From NCBI GenBank assembly GCA_046262935.1, contig JBHELT010000090.1, positions 1 through 21,616 on the forward strand: a DNA stretch of 21,616 nt, in the 5' to 3' direction. This document shows, in pieces, positions 14,586 through 21,581 of this stretch. Position 1 is the first letter of the stretch. Every line of letters begins with the position of its first letter. The stretch is from JBHELT01 sp046262935 (lineage in GTDB: Bacteria; Actinomycetota; CADDZG01; JAHWKV01). Both the position numbers and the translations under genes were made by a program. Below the pieces are notes generated by a model that searched no databases, had not been told where the DNA came from, and worked only from the letters and a program-made list of their open reading frames with translations.

Positions 14586-15016
14586 AGTTGCACGATCTAG
14601 CCCCCGCCCCCGGTTCGCGCAAGAAAGCCATCCGTGTTGGCCGTGGTCGTGCTGGCCGCCGGGGCAAGACCGCGGGCCGCGGACAGAAGGGCGCAAAGGC
14701 CAGAGGTCAGATCCCTGCCTCCTATGAAGGTGGTCAGATGCCTCTTCACATGCGCCTGCCTAAGTTGCCTGGGTTCCGCAACATCAACCGCATCGAGTAC
14801 ACCGTGGTCAACCTCGATGGACTAGACCGATTCGATGCGAACGACACCATCGACCCGGAATCGCTTCGATCGAAGGGTCTCGTAAGGAAGAAAGGCCCTG
14901 TGAAGGTGCTTGGCAGGGGCGAAGTGACCAAGGCTCTCAACATCAAGGCTCAAGCGTTCAGCGATACAGCGGTCCGCAAGATCGAAGCCGCTGGAGGCTC
15001 TACCCAGGTCGTCTAG
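14582..15016 (+). CDS. rplO: 50S ribosomal protein L15
   Basis: The 144-residue product starts MKLHDLAPAPGSRKKAIRVGRG, followed by the Gly-rich 'AGRRGKTAGRGQKGAKARG' segment that threads into 23S rRNA, and 'YEGGQMPLHMRLPKLPGF', the family signature. L15 is a late assembly protein that organises domain II of 23S rRNA. It is coupled to rpmD by ATGA. A gap of 47 bases to secY holds AAAGGGTAAGG as ribosome binding site. Confidence 0.97.
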   Translation: MKLHDLAPAPGSRKKAIRVGRGRAGRRGKTAGRGQKGAKARGQIPASYEGGQMPLHMRLPKLPGFRNINRIEYTVVNLDGLDRFDANDTIDPESLRSKGLVRKKGPVKVLGRGEVTKALNIKAQAFSDTAVRKIEAAGGSTQVV

Positions 15017-15063
15017 GCGATAATGCACGGGTCGACAAAGACCTGTTCCCGGAAAGGGTAAGG

Positions 15064-16350
15064 ATGCTCTCAGCCTTCATCAATGCTTTCAAGGTCCCCG
15101 ACCTTCGACGCAAGATCTTCTTTACGGTTTTCATAATCTCGATCTTCCGCCTGGGCTCGCACCTTCCCGTGCCCGGTATCTCATTCGCGGCTGCGAAAAA
15201 ACTGGCTGAACAAAGCGAAGGGGTTCTCGGCCTGCTTAACCTGTTCTCGGGTGGAGCGCTAACGAGGCTCGCCGTTTTCGCGCTGGGCATCATGCCCTAC
15301 ATCACCTCGAGCATCATCATGCAGCTGCTCACGGTTGTTATCCCCAAACTCGAGCAGTGGCAGAAAGAAGGGGAAACGGGGACCAAGAAGATCACCCAGT
15401 GGACCCGTTACCTAACCGTTGGCCTTGCGCTGATGCAGTCAACAGGCATCGTGTTCTTGTTCCACCGGGGCGGATTGAAGGACAACAAGGGCAATGTCAT
15501 CGACCTCATCCCCAACTTCCACCCACCACGCATCGCTTTGATAGTGCTCACTCTCACGGCTGGTACTGCCATGGTTATGTGGCTGGGCGAACTCATCACC
15601 CAGCGCGGAGTAGGAAACGGTATGTCCATCCTCATCTTCACTTCGATCGTTTCTCGTCTGCCCCGCGACATGCTGAACATCAAGGCTCAAAAGGGTTGGT
15701 TCGTCTTCGCATTGATCTTGTTCTTGGCTGTTTTGATCATCATCGCCATCGTCATAGTGGAGCAGGGGCAACGGCGGATACCTGTTCAATATGCCAAGCG
15801 GGTTGTTGGCCGCAAGATGTACGGCGGAACCTCGACTTACATCCCCCTCAAGGTCAATCAGGCTGGCGTTATCCCCATCATCTTCGCCTCGAGCGTTCTG
15901 TATTTCCCTGCACTGGTGTCGAGCGCGATCCCATGGAAGCCACTCAAGAACTTCGTCGATCACAACCTGGCGCGTCAGACCTCACCTATCTACATCGTCT
16001 TGTACGGACTCTTGATCATCGCGTTCGCGTATTTCTACACCGCGATCTCATTCAACCCGCTCGACGTTGCTGACAACATGAAGAAGTACGGGGGGTTCAT
16101 ACCAGGTATCAGACCCGGCAGGGCAACCGCCGAACACCTCGACTTCATCCTGACCAGGATCACGCTGCCAGGGGCCCTGTTCATAGCCTCGGTTGCTCTC
16201 TTGCCTTCGATAGCGCTGGTTACTTTGAACATCAACCAGCTGCCATTCGGCGGGACCTCGATCCTGATCACGGTCGGTGTGGCCCTTGAAACCATGAAAC
16301 AACTGGAATCCCAGTTGCTGATGAGGCATTACGAAGGCTTCCTTACCTAG
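15064..16350 (+). CDS. secY: Protein translocase subunit SecY
   Basis: The 428-residue inner-membrane protein has about ten membrane helices and forms the pore of the SecYEG channel, through which SecA and ribosomes push secreted and membrane proteins. Family marks include 'RRKIFFTVFIISIFRLGSHLPVPGI', 'ALGIMPYITSSIIMQLLT', 'GVGNGMSILIFTSIV', 'EQGQRRIPVQYAKRVVG', 'LKVNQAGVIPIIFASSVLYFP', and the cytoplasmic 'KKYGGFIPGIRPGRATAEHLDFIL' that contacts the ribosome and SecA. The length is normal. The two secreted proteins encoded downstream would be likely clients, but so would all exported proteins. adk follows after 4 nt. Confidence 0.98.
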   Translation: MLSAFINAFKVPDLRRKIFFTVFIISIFRLGSHLPVPGISFAAAKKLAEQSEGVLGLLNLFSGGALTRLAVFALGIMPYITSSIIMQLLTVVIPKLEQWQKEGETGTKKITQWTRYLTVGLALMQSTGIVFLFHRGGLKDNKGNVIDLIPNFHPPRIALIVLTLTAGTAMVMWLGELITQRGVGNGMSILIFTSIVSRLPRDMLNIKAQKGWFVFALILFLAVLIIIAIVIVEQGQRRIPVQYAKRVVGRKMYGGTSTYIPLKVNQAGVIPIIFASSVLYFPALVSSAIPWKPLKNFVDHNLARQTSPIYIVLYGLLIIAFAYFYTAISFNPLDVADNMKKYGGFIPGIRPGRATAEHLDFILTRITLPGALFIASVALLPSIALVTLNINQLPFGGTSILITVGVALETMKQLESQLLMRHYEGFLT

Positions 16351-16354
16351 ACCT

Positions 16355-16999
16355 ATGCGACTCATATTCCTTGGGCCCCCGGGTGCCGGCAAGGGCACTC
16401 AGGCCAATCGCCTCGCCGACCATTTCAAGGTCCCTCACATCGCTACCGGAGACATGTTGCGTGCCCACAGGGAACGCCAGACACCTCTAGGGCTTTGCGC
16501 CAAGGAGTACATGGACCGCGGAGACCTGGTGCCCGACGAACTGACCAACGCGATGCTGCGCGACCGCATCATCGAGCGCGACGCCGAGAAGGGTTTCATC
16601 CTCGACGGCTATCCGCGCAATCTGGATCAAGCGGCGGTGCTGGATGAAGCGCTCGATGAGATGGGCGCCAAACTCGACCGAGTTGTTCGTTTCATGGTGC
16701 TCGGCACCGAACTCGTCAAGAGACTTTCTGGCCGGCACACCTGCCCGGTCTGTCACACCGCCTATCACGTCATCACTCATCCGCCGAAGGTCGAGGGTCG
16801 TTGCGACGTCGAGGGGGCCGCACTGGTGCAGCGTCCCGACGACGAAGAGGAAACGGTCCTGCGCCGCCTCGAGGTTTACGGCCAGCAGACCAAACCGCTG
16901 ATCGAGTTGTACACCAAACGTAACCTGCTGACCGACATCGATGCCATCGGCACCACTGAAGAGGTCTTCGGCCGACTTTTGAAAGCGATCGACGGTTGA
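16355..16999 (+). CDS. adk: Adenylate kinase, long form with LID metal site
   Basis: The 214-residue enzyme converts ATP and AMP to two ADP. The P-loop GPPGAGKGTQ is at 7-16, the AMP-binding TGDMLR is at 31-36, and 'DGYPRN' is at 84-89. The LID domain has C130, C133 and C150, three of the ligands of the zinc-type LID. The fourth position, 153, is Glu rather than the usual Cys or Asp, with Asp at 151. Zinc binding is therefore likely but with an atypical ligand set. The gene lies between secY and map as in most actinobacteria; its TGA overlaps the TTG of map. Confidence 0.97.
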   Translation: MRLIFLGPPGAGKGTQANRLADHFKVPHIATGDMLRAHRERQTPLGLCAKEYMDRGDLVPDELTNAMLRDRIIERDAEKGFILDGYPRNLDQAAVLDEALDEMGAKLDRVVRFMVLGTELVKRLSGRHTCPVCHTAYHVITHPPKVEGRCDVEGAALVQRPDDEEETVLRRLEVYGQQTKPLIELYTKRNLLTDIDAIGTTEEVFGRLLKAIDG

Positions 17000-17751
17000 T
17001 CATCAAGAAATCTGCGGAACAGATCGAGAAGATGTACCGTGCGGGGCAGGTGCTCGCCGAAGTCATGGTGGAACTAAAGCCTTTGATAGTGCCGGGAGCC
17101 ATCCTCAAAGATATCGATGCTCAAGCCGAACGCTCGATCCGGTTGCGTGGCGGCGTTCCCTCATTCCTTGGATACCGCGGCTTCCCCGCTTCGATATGCG
17201 CATCGATCAATGATGTCGTCGTTCACGGGATCCCCGATGAACGCGCTCTCAAGCCAGGCGAGGTCCTCGCTCTCGATTGCGGGCTGATACTTGATGGATG
17301 GCATGCCGATAACGCGTACACCTACGGGATCGGGACCATCGATCCGCAGGCTCAACTTTTGCTCGACATCACTCAGGCATCGCTGGAAGCGGCGATAGAG
17401 CAATGCAAACCTGGCAATCACTTGGGCGATGTCGGTTACGCCGTGCAGAAGGTAGCGGAAGATGCTGGTTTCTTCGTGGTCAGGGAATACGCAGGACATC
17501 AGATCGGCCGCTCGATGCACGAGGGCGATGTGCAGGTGCCGAATTACGGCAAACCAGGTCGAGGGATCGTCCTCGAGCCGGGGATGGTGTTTGCGGTTGA
17601 GCCGATGATCAATTCGGGAACTTGGCAGACGCGCTTGCTCGACGACGGGTGGACCGTGGTAACCATGGATGGGAGCCTGTCGGCGCACTTCGAGCACACG
17701 GTAGCTATAACCGAGCATGGTCCAAGGGTCCTAACAGCCCTTCAGTCGTAG
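16996..17751 (+). CDS. map: Methionine aminopeptidase, type I
   Basis: The 251-residue enzyme removes the initiator Met from new proteins. All five metal ligands can be placed: D94, D105, H168, E202 and E233. The auxiliary H77 (in VVHGIP) and H175 are also present. There is no N-terminal zinc or SH3-binding extension, so this is the short type Ia form. The TTG start overlaps the adk stop by 4 bases (TTGA) and gives the family start 'IKKSAEQIEKMYRAGQVLAEV'. map normally precedes infA closely; here a 3.1-kb accessory block intervenes. Confidence 0.97.
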   Translation: MIIKKSAEQIEKMYRAGQVLAEVMVELKPLIVPGAILKDIDAQAERSIRLRGGVPSFLGYRGFPASICASINDVVVHGIPDERALKPGEVLALDCGLILDGWHADNAYTYGIGTIDPQAQLLLDITQASLEAAIEQCKPGNHLGDVGYAVQKVAEDAGFFVVREYAGHQIGRSMHEGDVQVPNYGKPGRGIVLEPGMVFAVEPMINSGTWQTRLLDDGWTVVTMDGSLSAHFEHTVAITEHGPRVLTALQS

Positions 17752-17766
17752 AAGCGGGGGCTTTTG
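17736..17766 (+). terminator. Possible intrinsic terminator at the end of map
   Basis: AGCCC at 17736-17740 pairs with GGGCT at 17758-17762, extended inward by TTC/GAA with a small bulge, and is followed by TTTTGT. The hairpin overlaps the last codons of map. If active it would end the str-S10-spc transcript here and isolate the accessory genes. The stem is short and imperfect. Confidence 0.4.
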
Positions 17767-17793
17767 TCCCTGATGTCCACTTTTTTGTAAATT
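17764..17793 (+). promoter_or_regulatory. Candidate promoter for the Ig-like protein gene
   Basis: TTGTCC at 17764-17769 and TAAATT at 17788-17793, each four of six to the sigma-70/SigA consensus, are separated by 18 bases in an AT-rich patch that stands out from its surroundings. Transcription would start about 65 bases before the ATG at 17864. This is read by eye only. Confidence 0.35.
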
Positions 17794-17863
17794 ATTCGAC
17801 CTGGCGTTGCAGGTTATGCACCCCCAATGGCGAATCAATCGAAGACTGTCTATTGGAGGGGCC

Positions 17864-19354
17864 ATGATCTCGTTTTTCGACCGCCAGCGCGTCGCATCGC
17901 GCCTGATAGTTCTTTCGACCTTGGCCGCGATGGCTTTTTCGATCACTGGTGTAGCAGGAAGCGCCACCATCACGACGAATGAGCAGCAGATCGCACCTGC
18001 AAGGCATATCGATGCGTTCTATGCGCTCACGATGAGCCCGAAAGCTAGAAGGGCCAGAACGGCGCGAACGTCATCGAGGCAGCGCAAGGCGAAACAGCCG
18101 CGAGCAAAGAAGGCGAAAGCATGCAAGCCGAGGAAACGCAAGCCGTGTCCGGCACCTGCGCAGGGTCCTGTCGCCCAACCCGCAAGGGCGTCGACGCCGC
18201 CATCGCCCCCGACACCTGTGGCACATGTGAACCGTGCTCCCGTGGTGGTCGACGCTAGTTACGTAACCGACGAGGACACTCCCGTCGCCCTGGTACCCGA
18301 TCCATTCATCAACGACTACGACCCCGATGGCGACGCGGTTGACCTTATTGTCGTCGAATGGTTATCGCACGGGTACCTATATCCGGACGGGACCGGCAGT
18401 GTTTCTTACGGCCCCGACCAAGACTTCAATGGGACCGACCGGATCAGGTACTACCTGAGAGATGCCTCGTCGAACTCAGGCGTTGCCACGATCAGTTTCA
18501 ATGTGAAGGCTGTCAACGACGCGCCGGTTGCAGTCGATGACGCGATCGCGACTGCCGTCGATACAGCAGTCGTTGTTCCTACAACTCAAAACGATTACGA
18601 CGTTGACGACGATACGTGGTCGTCGATCTCGTATCCGACCCTTCCTGTTCACGGAACGGTTGTCGGACAGAACGGAACCGACAGATACGTTCCCGAACCA
18701 GGCTTCCACGGGCTAGATTCGTACACATACTCCTTGACCGACCCACATGGCGTCGCTAGTTCACCTGCCACCGTTGCGATCACGGTTGATTCAGCACCCA
18801 AGCCCCTCCCCGATTCCTTCGAAGTTGGTCAGAACGCCAGCCGTATCCTTGACGTGAAGGCGAATGACTCCGACCCCGACGATCAGAGTTCCGAATTGAC
18901 GTTGTCCATCGCCTCGGGACCCAGGTCGGGCTGGTTGAGCATGGTTGATGGAAAGGTGCGGTACACGCCATCCACCGACTTCTTCGGGAACGATGCTTTT
19001 GCATATACCTTGAGTGACGGCTTCTTCACATCGCAACCAGTTACTGTCGACATCCGGGTGATCGAAGATCAAGCACCCATCGCGCGGGACGACGCGGCAC
19101 AGACGCCGAACAACCGCCCAGTGACGATCAATCTATTGGCCAACGACTCCGATCCCGATGGAGACCTTCTGACCTACGCCGTGGGCGACCCGACGAACGG
19201 CTCGGTACAAGACAATGGCGACGGTACGATCACATACACCCCGAACCAGATCTTCTTGGGAACGGATTCGTTCTCGTACACGATCTATGACGGTCGGGGG
19301 AAGTCCTCAACCGCCAGCGTTACGGTGAATGTGGGGCTCCCTCAGCTTATTTAA
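17864..19354 (+). CDS. Secreted protein with four cadherin/Ig-like tandem repeats and a basic linker
   Basis: The ATG at 17864 follows GGAGGGG and gives 496 residues; a longer frame from 17807 is less likely. Residues 1-33 form a signal peptide (basic start, hydrophobic 14-30, Ala-Gly-Ser-Ala near the cut). Residues 60-93 are extremely rich in Lys and Arg, followed by a Pro-rich stretch to about 120. Four repeats of about 90 residues follow (about 123-215, 218-307, 309-400, 402-490). Each has an Asp/Asn-rich turn such as NDSDPDGD, then 'YTP..DFFG.D.F.YTLSDG'-like strands. This is the tandem-95 / Big_9 cadherin-like type, probably calcium-stabilised. No LPXTG, membrane anchor or enzyme domain is seen, so the basic linker may be what holds it to the wall or another polyanion. 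An adhesin or matrix role is inference. The gene stands alone between map and infA. Confidence 0.85.
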   Translation: MISFFDRQRVASRLIVLSTLAAMAFSITGVAGSATITTNEQQIAPARHIDAFYALTMSPKARRARTARTSSRQRKAKQPRAKKAKACKPRKRKPCPAPAQGPVAQPARASTPPSPPTPVAHVNRAPVVVDASYVTDEDTPVALVPDPFINDYDPDGDAVDLIVVEWLSHGYLYPDGTGSVSYGPDQDFNGTDRIRYYLRDASSNSGVATISFNVKAVNDAPVAVDDAIATAVDTAVVVPTTQNDYDVDDDTWSSISYPTLPVHGTVVGQNGTDRYVPEPGFHGLDSYTYSLTDPHGVASSPATVAITVDSAPKPLPDSFEVGQNASRILDVKANDSDPDDQSSELTLSIASGPRSGWLSMVDGKVRYTPSTDFFGNDAFAYTLSDGFFTSQPVTVDIRVIEDQAPIARDDAAQTPNNRPVTINLLANDSDPDGDLLTYAVGDPTNGSVQDNGDGTITYTPNQIFLGTDSFSYTIYDGRGKSSTASVTVNVGLPQLI

Positions 19355-19379
19355 CAGACAAGGGCTACTGGGCGCGACT

Positions 19380-19402
19380 GGGGGCCGCTTTTAGCGGCCC
19401 CC
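19380..19402 (+). terminator. Hairpin terminator after the Ig-like protein gene
   Basis: A perfect 9-bp stem, GGGGGCCGC at 19380-19388 with GCGGCCCCC at 19394-19402 and a TTTTA loop, starts 25 bases after the stop. The following bases are TTGCGCC, so the T-tract is poor, but the stem is very strong and the position is right. Confidence 0.6.
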
Positions 19403-19412
19403 TTGCGCCTCA

Positions 19413-19436
19413 GGCCCTTCCTTGGAGGGAAGGGCC
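19413..19436 (+). terminator. Second hairpin after the Ig-like protein gene
   Basis: GGCCCTTCC at 19413-19421 pairs perfectly with GGAAGGGCC at 19428-19436 around a 6-nt loop, 10 bases after the first hairpin. With no T-tract it may back up the first terminator or protect the 3' end of the mRNA. Confidence 0.45.
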
Positions 19437-19645
19437 CCCCGAGTTCTTGTCTTGCGAAGCCTCTGTCATTAACCCACGCCGGCTCGCTCACCGATAGCCA
19501 GAGCGTGACATCCGATGTGTAAACCTCCTGACGCTCATGGGACTACGCGAATCGCCGTATTTCTGATTGGATGCGCTCTTTTCAGAGGAACCGGGGTATC
19601 CGATGTCGAATACTGTTGATGTCCTTTTGAAACGGAGAAGTCCTT
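19437..19645. other. Spacer between the two secreted-protein genes
   Basis: No gene is supported. GAGCGT at 19501-19506 can pair with ACGCTC at 19531-19536, enclosing a small ACAT/ATGT hairpin. The nonamer ATCCGATGT occurs twice in the spacer. A ribosome binding site, GGAGAAG at 19634-19640, precedes the TTG of the next gene. No convincing promoter was found. Confidence 0.4.
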
Positions 19646-20593
19646 TTGGGCGCTTTTTTGAAAAGAAGCACGGCAGTTGCGGTCACGATGATCGTGATGC
19701 TGGCTGGCGCGCTTCAGACCCAGCCTTCGGCCCATGCCGCATGCTCGAACCAGAGCATGTCTTGTCCAACTTCGATCAGCGCCCTTCCTTATGCTGACGT
19801 TGCTCCCGCCCTGTCATTCCCGAACGAATCCGGCGAGGCCCAGCGCTGTCCGGTCGCCTTTGGGTCGACGGTTTGGTACAAGCTCTCTGTGCCGCTTAGT
19901 CCGTTCGCTTCTTCGACGGTCACTTCGAGCCCGGGGAGGGTCGAGACCCCTTCATGGGAGCGGATGGCCGTCTTCGCTTCGGCCCAGGGGACGGTCTCTA
20001 CCAACGGGGCCCCCATGGACACTGAACTCGCCGTTTACAGACTCGACCCTGTCCAGGGCTTGATATTCATCGGCTGCAACGATGACGCGGTTGCGGGCAC
20101 GCTCCACTCGGCCTTCACCTTCTCGATATTCAGGGGCCTCACCTACGTTTTCCAGATCGGCTCCAAGAACGGACCGGGCGTCATGTCGTTCCAAGCGACC
20201 CCCGACCCAGATAACGACTACCTGAACGCCGCGATCGGGGTGCCCAGCCTTCCGTTCGATGTCACCCAGAGCAATCTTGTGGCAACAAACGATCCGGGCG
20301 AGATATTCCCGTGTGCCGTGGCAAATACCATCTGGTACCGGTTCGTGAGCGATAAGACTCAGCAGATCAACGTGAACACCATAGGGAGCGCGTTCAACAC
20401 CTCGGTTGCCGTTTGGGCGAATCCCGAGAACTCACCGAACCTTGCTCTTGCTGGCTGCGACGACAATTCCGGCGGTGGGCCTGGGGCCTCTTCGCTCACG
20501 TTCACCATGCAGGCCAGGACCGCATACTTCTTCCAGGTTGGTGGCACCTTCGGGGCCAGGGGGGCCATCGAGCTTCACATCAAGCCAGCCTGA
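19646..20593 (+). CDS. Secreted protein with two copies of a beta-rich module
   Basis: The start is TTG at 19646, 5 bases after GGAGAAG, giving 315 residues. Residues 1-31 are a signal peptide ending S-A-H-A, with Cys from residue 33 onward. Two related modules follow. Module 1 (about 48-184) has STVWYKL at 74-80, DTELAVY at 125-131, GCNDD at 143-147 and YVFQIGS at 167-173. Module 2 (about 192-313) has NTIWYRF at 227-233, NTSVAVW at 251-257, GCDDN at 270-274 and YFFQVGG at 294-300. The pattern (VWYRF, then D-T-x-L-A-V-Y, then GCNDD, then Y-x-x-Q-V-G) is common in extracellular bacterial proteins and resembles pre-peptidase C-terminal-like jelly rolls; the Asp pair may bind calcium. Cysteines recur at similar module positions. 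No enzyme or anchor domain is visible. Function is unknown; co-location suggests a surface role with the preceding gene. Confidence 0.8.
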   Translation: MGAFLKRSTAVAVTMIVMLAGALQTQPSAHAACSNQSMSCPTSISALPYADVAPALSFPNESGEAQRCPVAFGSTVWYKLSVPLSPFASSTVTSSPGRVETPSWERMAVFASAQGTVSTNGAPMDTELAVYRLDPVQGLIFIGCNDDAVAGTLHSAFTFSIFRGLTYVFQIGSKNGPGVMSFQATPDPDNDYLNAAIGVPSLPFDVTQSNLVATNDPGEIFPCAVANTIWYRFVSDKTQQINVNTIGSAFNTSVAVWANPENSPNLALAGCDDNSGGGPGASSLTFTMQARTAYFFQVGGTFGARGAIELHIKPA

Positions 20594-20693
20594 TGGTGCG
20601 GAGGCCAAGGGTCCCCGCTCTAGGCGCCACCGCAGCCAAGACGCCCCGGCCGCGTTCCGGCCCCAGTTCACTCAGGTGCTTGACATGGCCACG

Positions 20694-20782
20694 GTGGACG
20701 CCTAGGCGAAGTGCCTGCTACACTTCCACGTTCCGGCTGCAAGCCTCGTGCTCATCGGCGCGGGCACGATTGAACCGGCAGC
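20694..20782 (+). promoter_or_regulatory. Structured region and possible promoter upstream of infA
   Basis: GTGG at 20694-20697 and AAGTG at 20709-20713 pair with CACTT and CCAC at 20721-20729, with the perfect palindrome CGCCTAGGCG (20699-20708) bulged between. A second stem, TCGTGC at 20746-20751 with GCACGA at 20764-20769, is enclosed by GCTGC at 20736-20740 with GCAGC at 20778-20782. TTGACA at 20680-20685 is a perfect -35 box, but the matching -10 is poor. TGCTACACT, with TACACT at 20719-20724, reads as an extended -10 lacking a good -35. One of these may start the infA transcript. Confidence 0.35.
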
Positions 20783-20839
20783 TAACCCCGAAGAGTGTGT
20801 TTTTTTGCGCCGCTTATTGGGCGCCGAAAACGGAGGAGT

Positions 20840-21076
20840 ATGGCCACAAAAGGCAAGTCAGGCAAGGAAGAGTCGATCGAGGTAGAAGGCACGGTCGTCG
20901 AACCTCTTCCCAATGCCATGTTCAGGGTTGAGATACCCGGAGGTCACCGAGTGCTTGCGCATATCGGGGGCAGGATGCGGATGAACTACATCAAGGTCCT
21001 GCCGGGCGACCGGGTGCTCGTTGAACTGTCTCCCTACGACTTGACCAGAGGCCGGATCATCTTCCGCTACCGATAG
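20840..21076 (+). CDS. infA: Translation initiation factor IF-1
   Basis: From the ATG at 20840, behind a strong GGAGGAG, the product is 78 residues. The S1-like OB fold shows 'IEVEGTVVEPLPNAMFRVEI', 'HIGGRMRMNYIKVLPGDRV' and 'VELSPYDLTRGRIIFRYR'; the last block is typical of actinobacteria. IF-1 occupies the A site of the 30S subunit during initiation. The N-terminus has a few more Lys/Ser/Gly residues than most. An in-frame reading from 20795 was rejected in favour of the ribosome binding site. It begins the infA-rpmJ-rpsM-rpsK group after the accessory block. Confidence 0.97.
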   Translation: MATKGKSGKEESIEVEGTVVEPLPNAMFRVEIPGGHRVLAHIGGRMRMNYIKVLPGDRVLVELSPYDLTRGRIIFRYR

Positions 21077-21085
21077 CGAGGAAAC

Positions 21086-21199
21086 GTGAAAGTAAGACCG
21101 AGCGTGAAAAAGATGTGTGAGAAATGCAAGATCGTTCGCCGTCATGGGCGCGTGATCGTCATCTGCTCCAACCCGCGCCACAAGCAGAGGCAGGGCTAG
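21086..21199 (+). CDS. rpmJ: 50S ribosomal protein L36, zinc-binding form
   Basis: This is a 37-residue protein from the GTG at 21086, preceded by GCGAGGAAAC. It reads MKVRPSVKKMCEKCKIVRRHGR and then 'VIVICSNPRHKQRQG'. The zinc ligands C11, C14, C27 and H32 are all present, making it the C+ type. L36 is the smallest ribosomal protein and stabilises 23S rRNA near L6 and L16. It lies between infA (9-nt gap) and rpsM, whose ATG abuts the TAG directly. Confidence 0.96.
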   Translation: MKVRPSVKKMCEKCKIVRRHGRVIVICSNPRHKQRQG

Positions 21200-21577
21200 A
21201 TGGCTCGCATCTCAGGTGTAGACCTGCCGCGTGATAAGAGGGTCGAGATCGCACTTACTTACATCTTCGGCGTTGGCTCAACAAGGGCTGATCAGATCTT
21301 GAAAGCCACTATGGTCGATCCAAATACCAGGGTGCGTGACCTAGCGGAAGACGAGGTCGTGCGACTCCGAGGATTCATCGACGGCAATTACAAAGTCGAG
21401 GGAGACCTACGTCGCGAGGAAACTCAGAACATCAAACGCAAAGTCGAGATCGCTTGTTATCAGGGCATCCGTCACCGCAGAGGACTGCCGGTTCACGGCC
21501 AACGCACACACACCAACGCTCGTACGCGCAAGGGTCCTAAAAAGACCGTTGGCGTGAAGCGCAAGAAAGGCAAGTAA
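21200..21577 (+). CDS. rpsM: 30S ribosomal protein S13
   Basis: The 125-residue product starts MARISGVDLPRDKRVEIALTYIFGVG and ends with the basic 'RHRRGLPVHGQRTHTNARTRKG' and a Lys-rich tail that reaches the P-site tRNA. S13 bridges to the large subunit through L5. The gene abuts rpmJ (TAGATG). rpsK follows 4 bases later. Confidence 0.98.
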   Translation: MARISGVDLPRDKRVEIALTYIFGVGSTRADQILKATMVDPNTRVRDLAEDEVVRLRGFIDGNYKVEGDLRREETQNIKRKVEIACYQGIRHRRGLPVHGQRTHTNARTRKGPKKTVGVKRKKGK

Positions 21578-21581
21578 CTCC

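Noticed and set aside
17807..17863. Longer start for the Ig-like protein
   Set aside because: The added 19 residues would bury the signal peptide, and GGAGGGG sits just before the ATG at 17864.
19340..19354. Sortase signal or other wall anchor at the end of the Ig-like protein
   Set aside because: The C-terminus ends soon after the last repeat (V-N-V-G-L-P-Q-L-I) with no LPXTG, hydrophobic helix or basic tail.
19567..19797. Plus-strand reading frame overlapping the start of the second secreted protein
   Set aside because: It runs out of frame through the signal peptide of a better supported gene, with no recognisable features of its own.
20708..20726. Anticodon-arm-like hairpin (GAAGTG / CACTTC with 7-nt loop) as part of a tRNA
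   Set aside because: No acceptor stem, D arm or T arm with GTTCRA could be fitted around it.
17752..20839. Transposon or integrated element as cause of the insertion between map and infA
   Set aside because: No transposase, integrase, terminal inverted repeats or target-site duplication could be seen at the edges.
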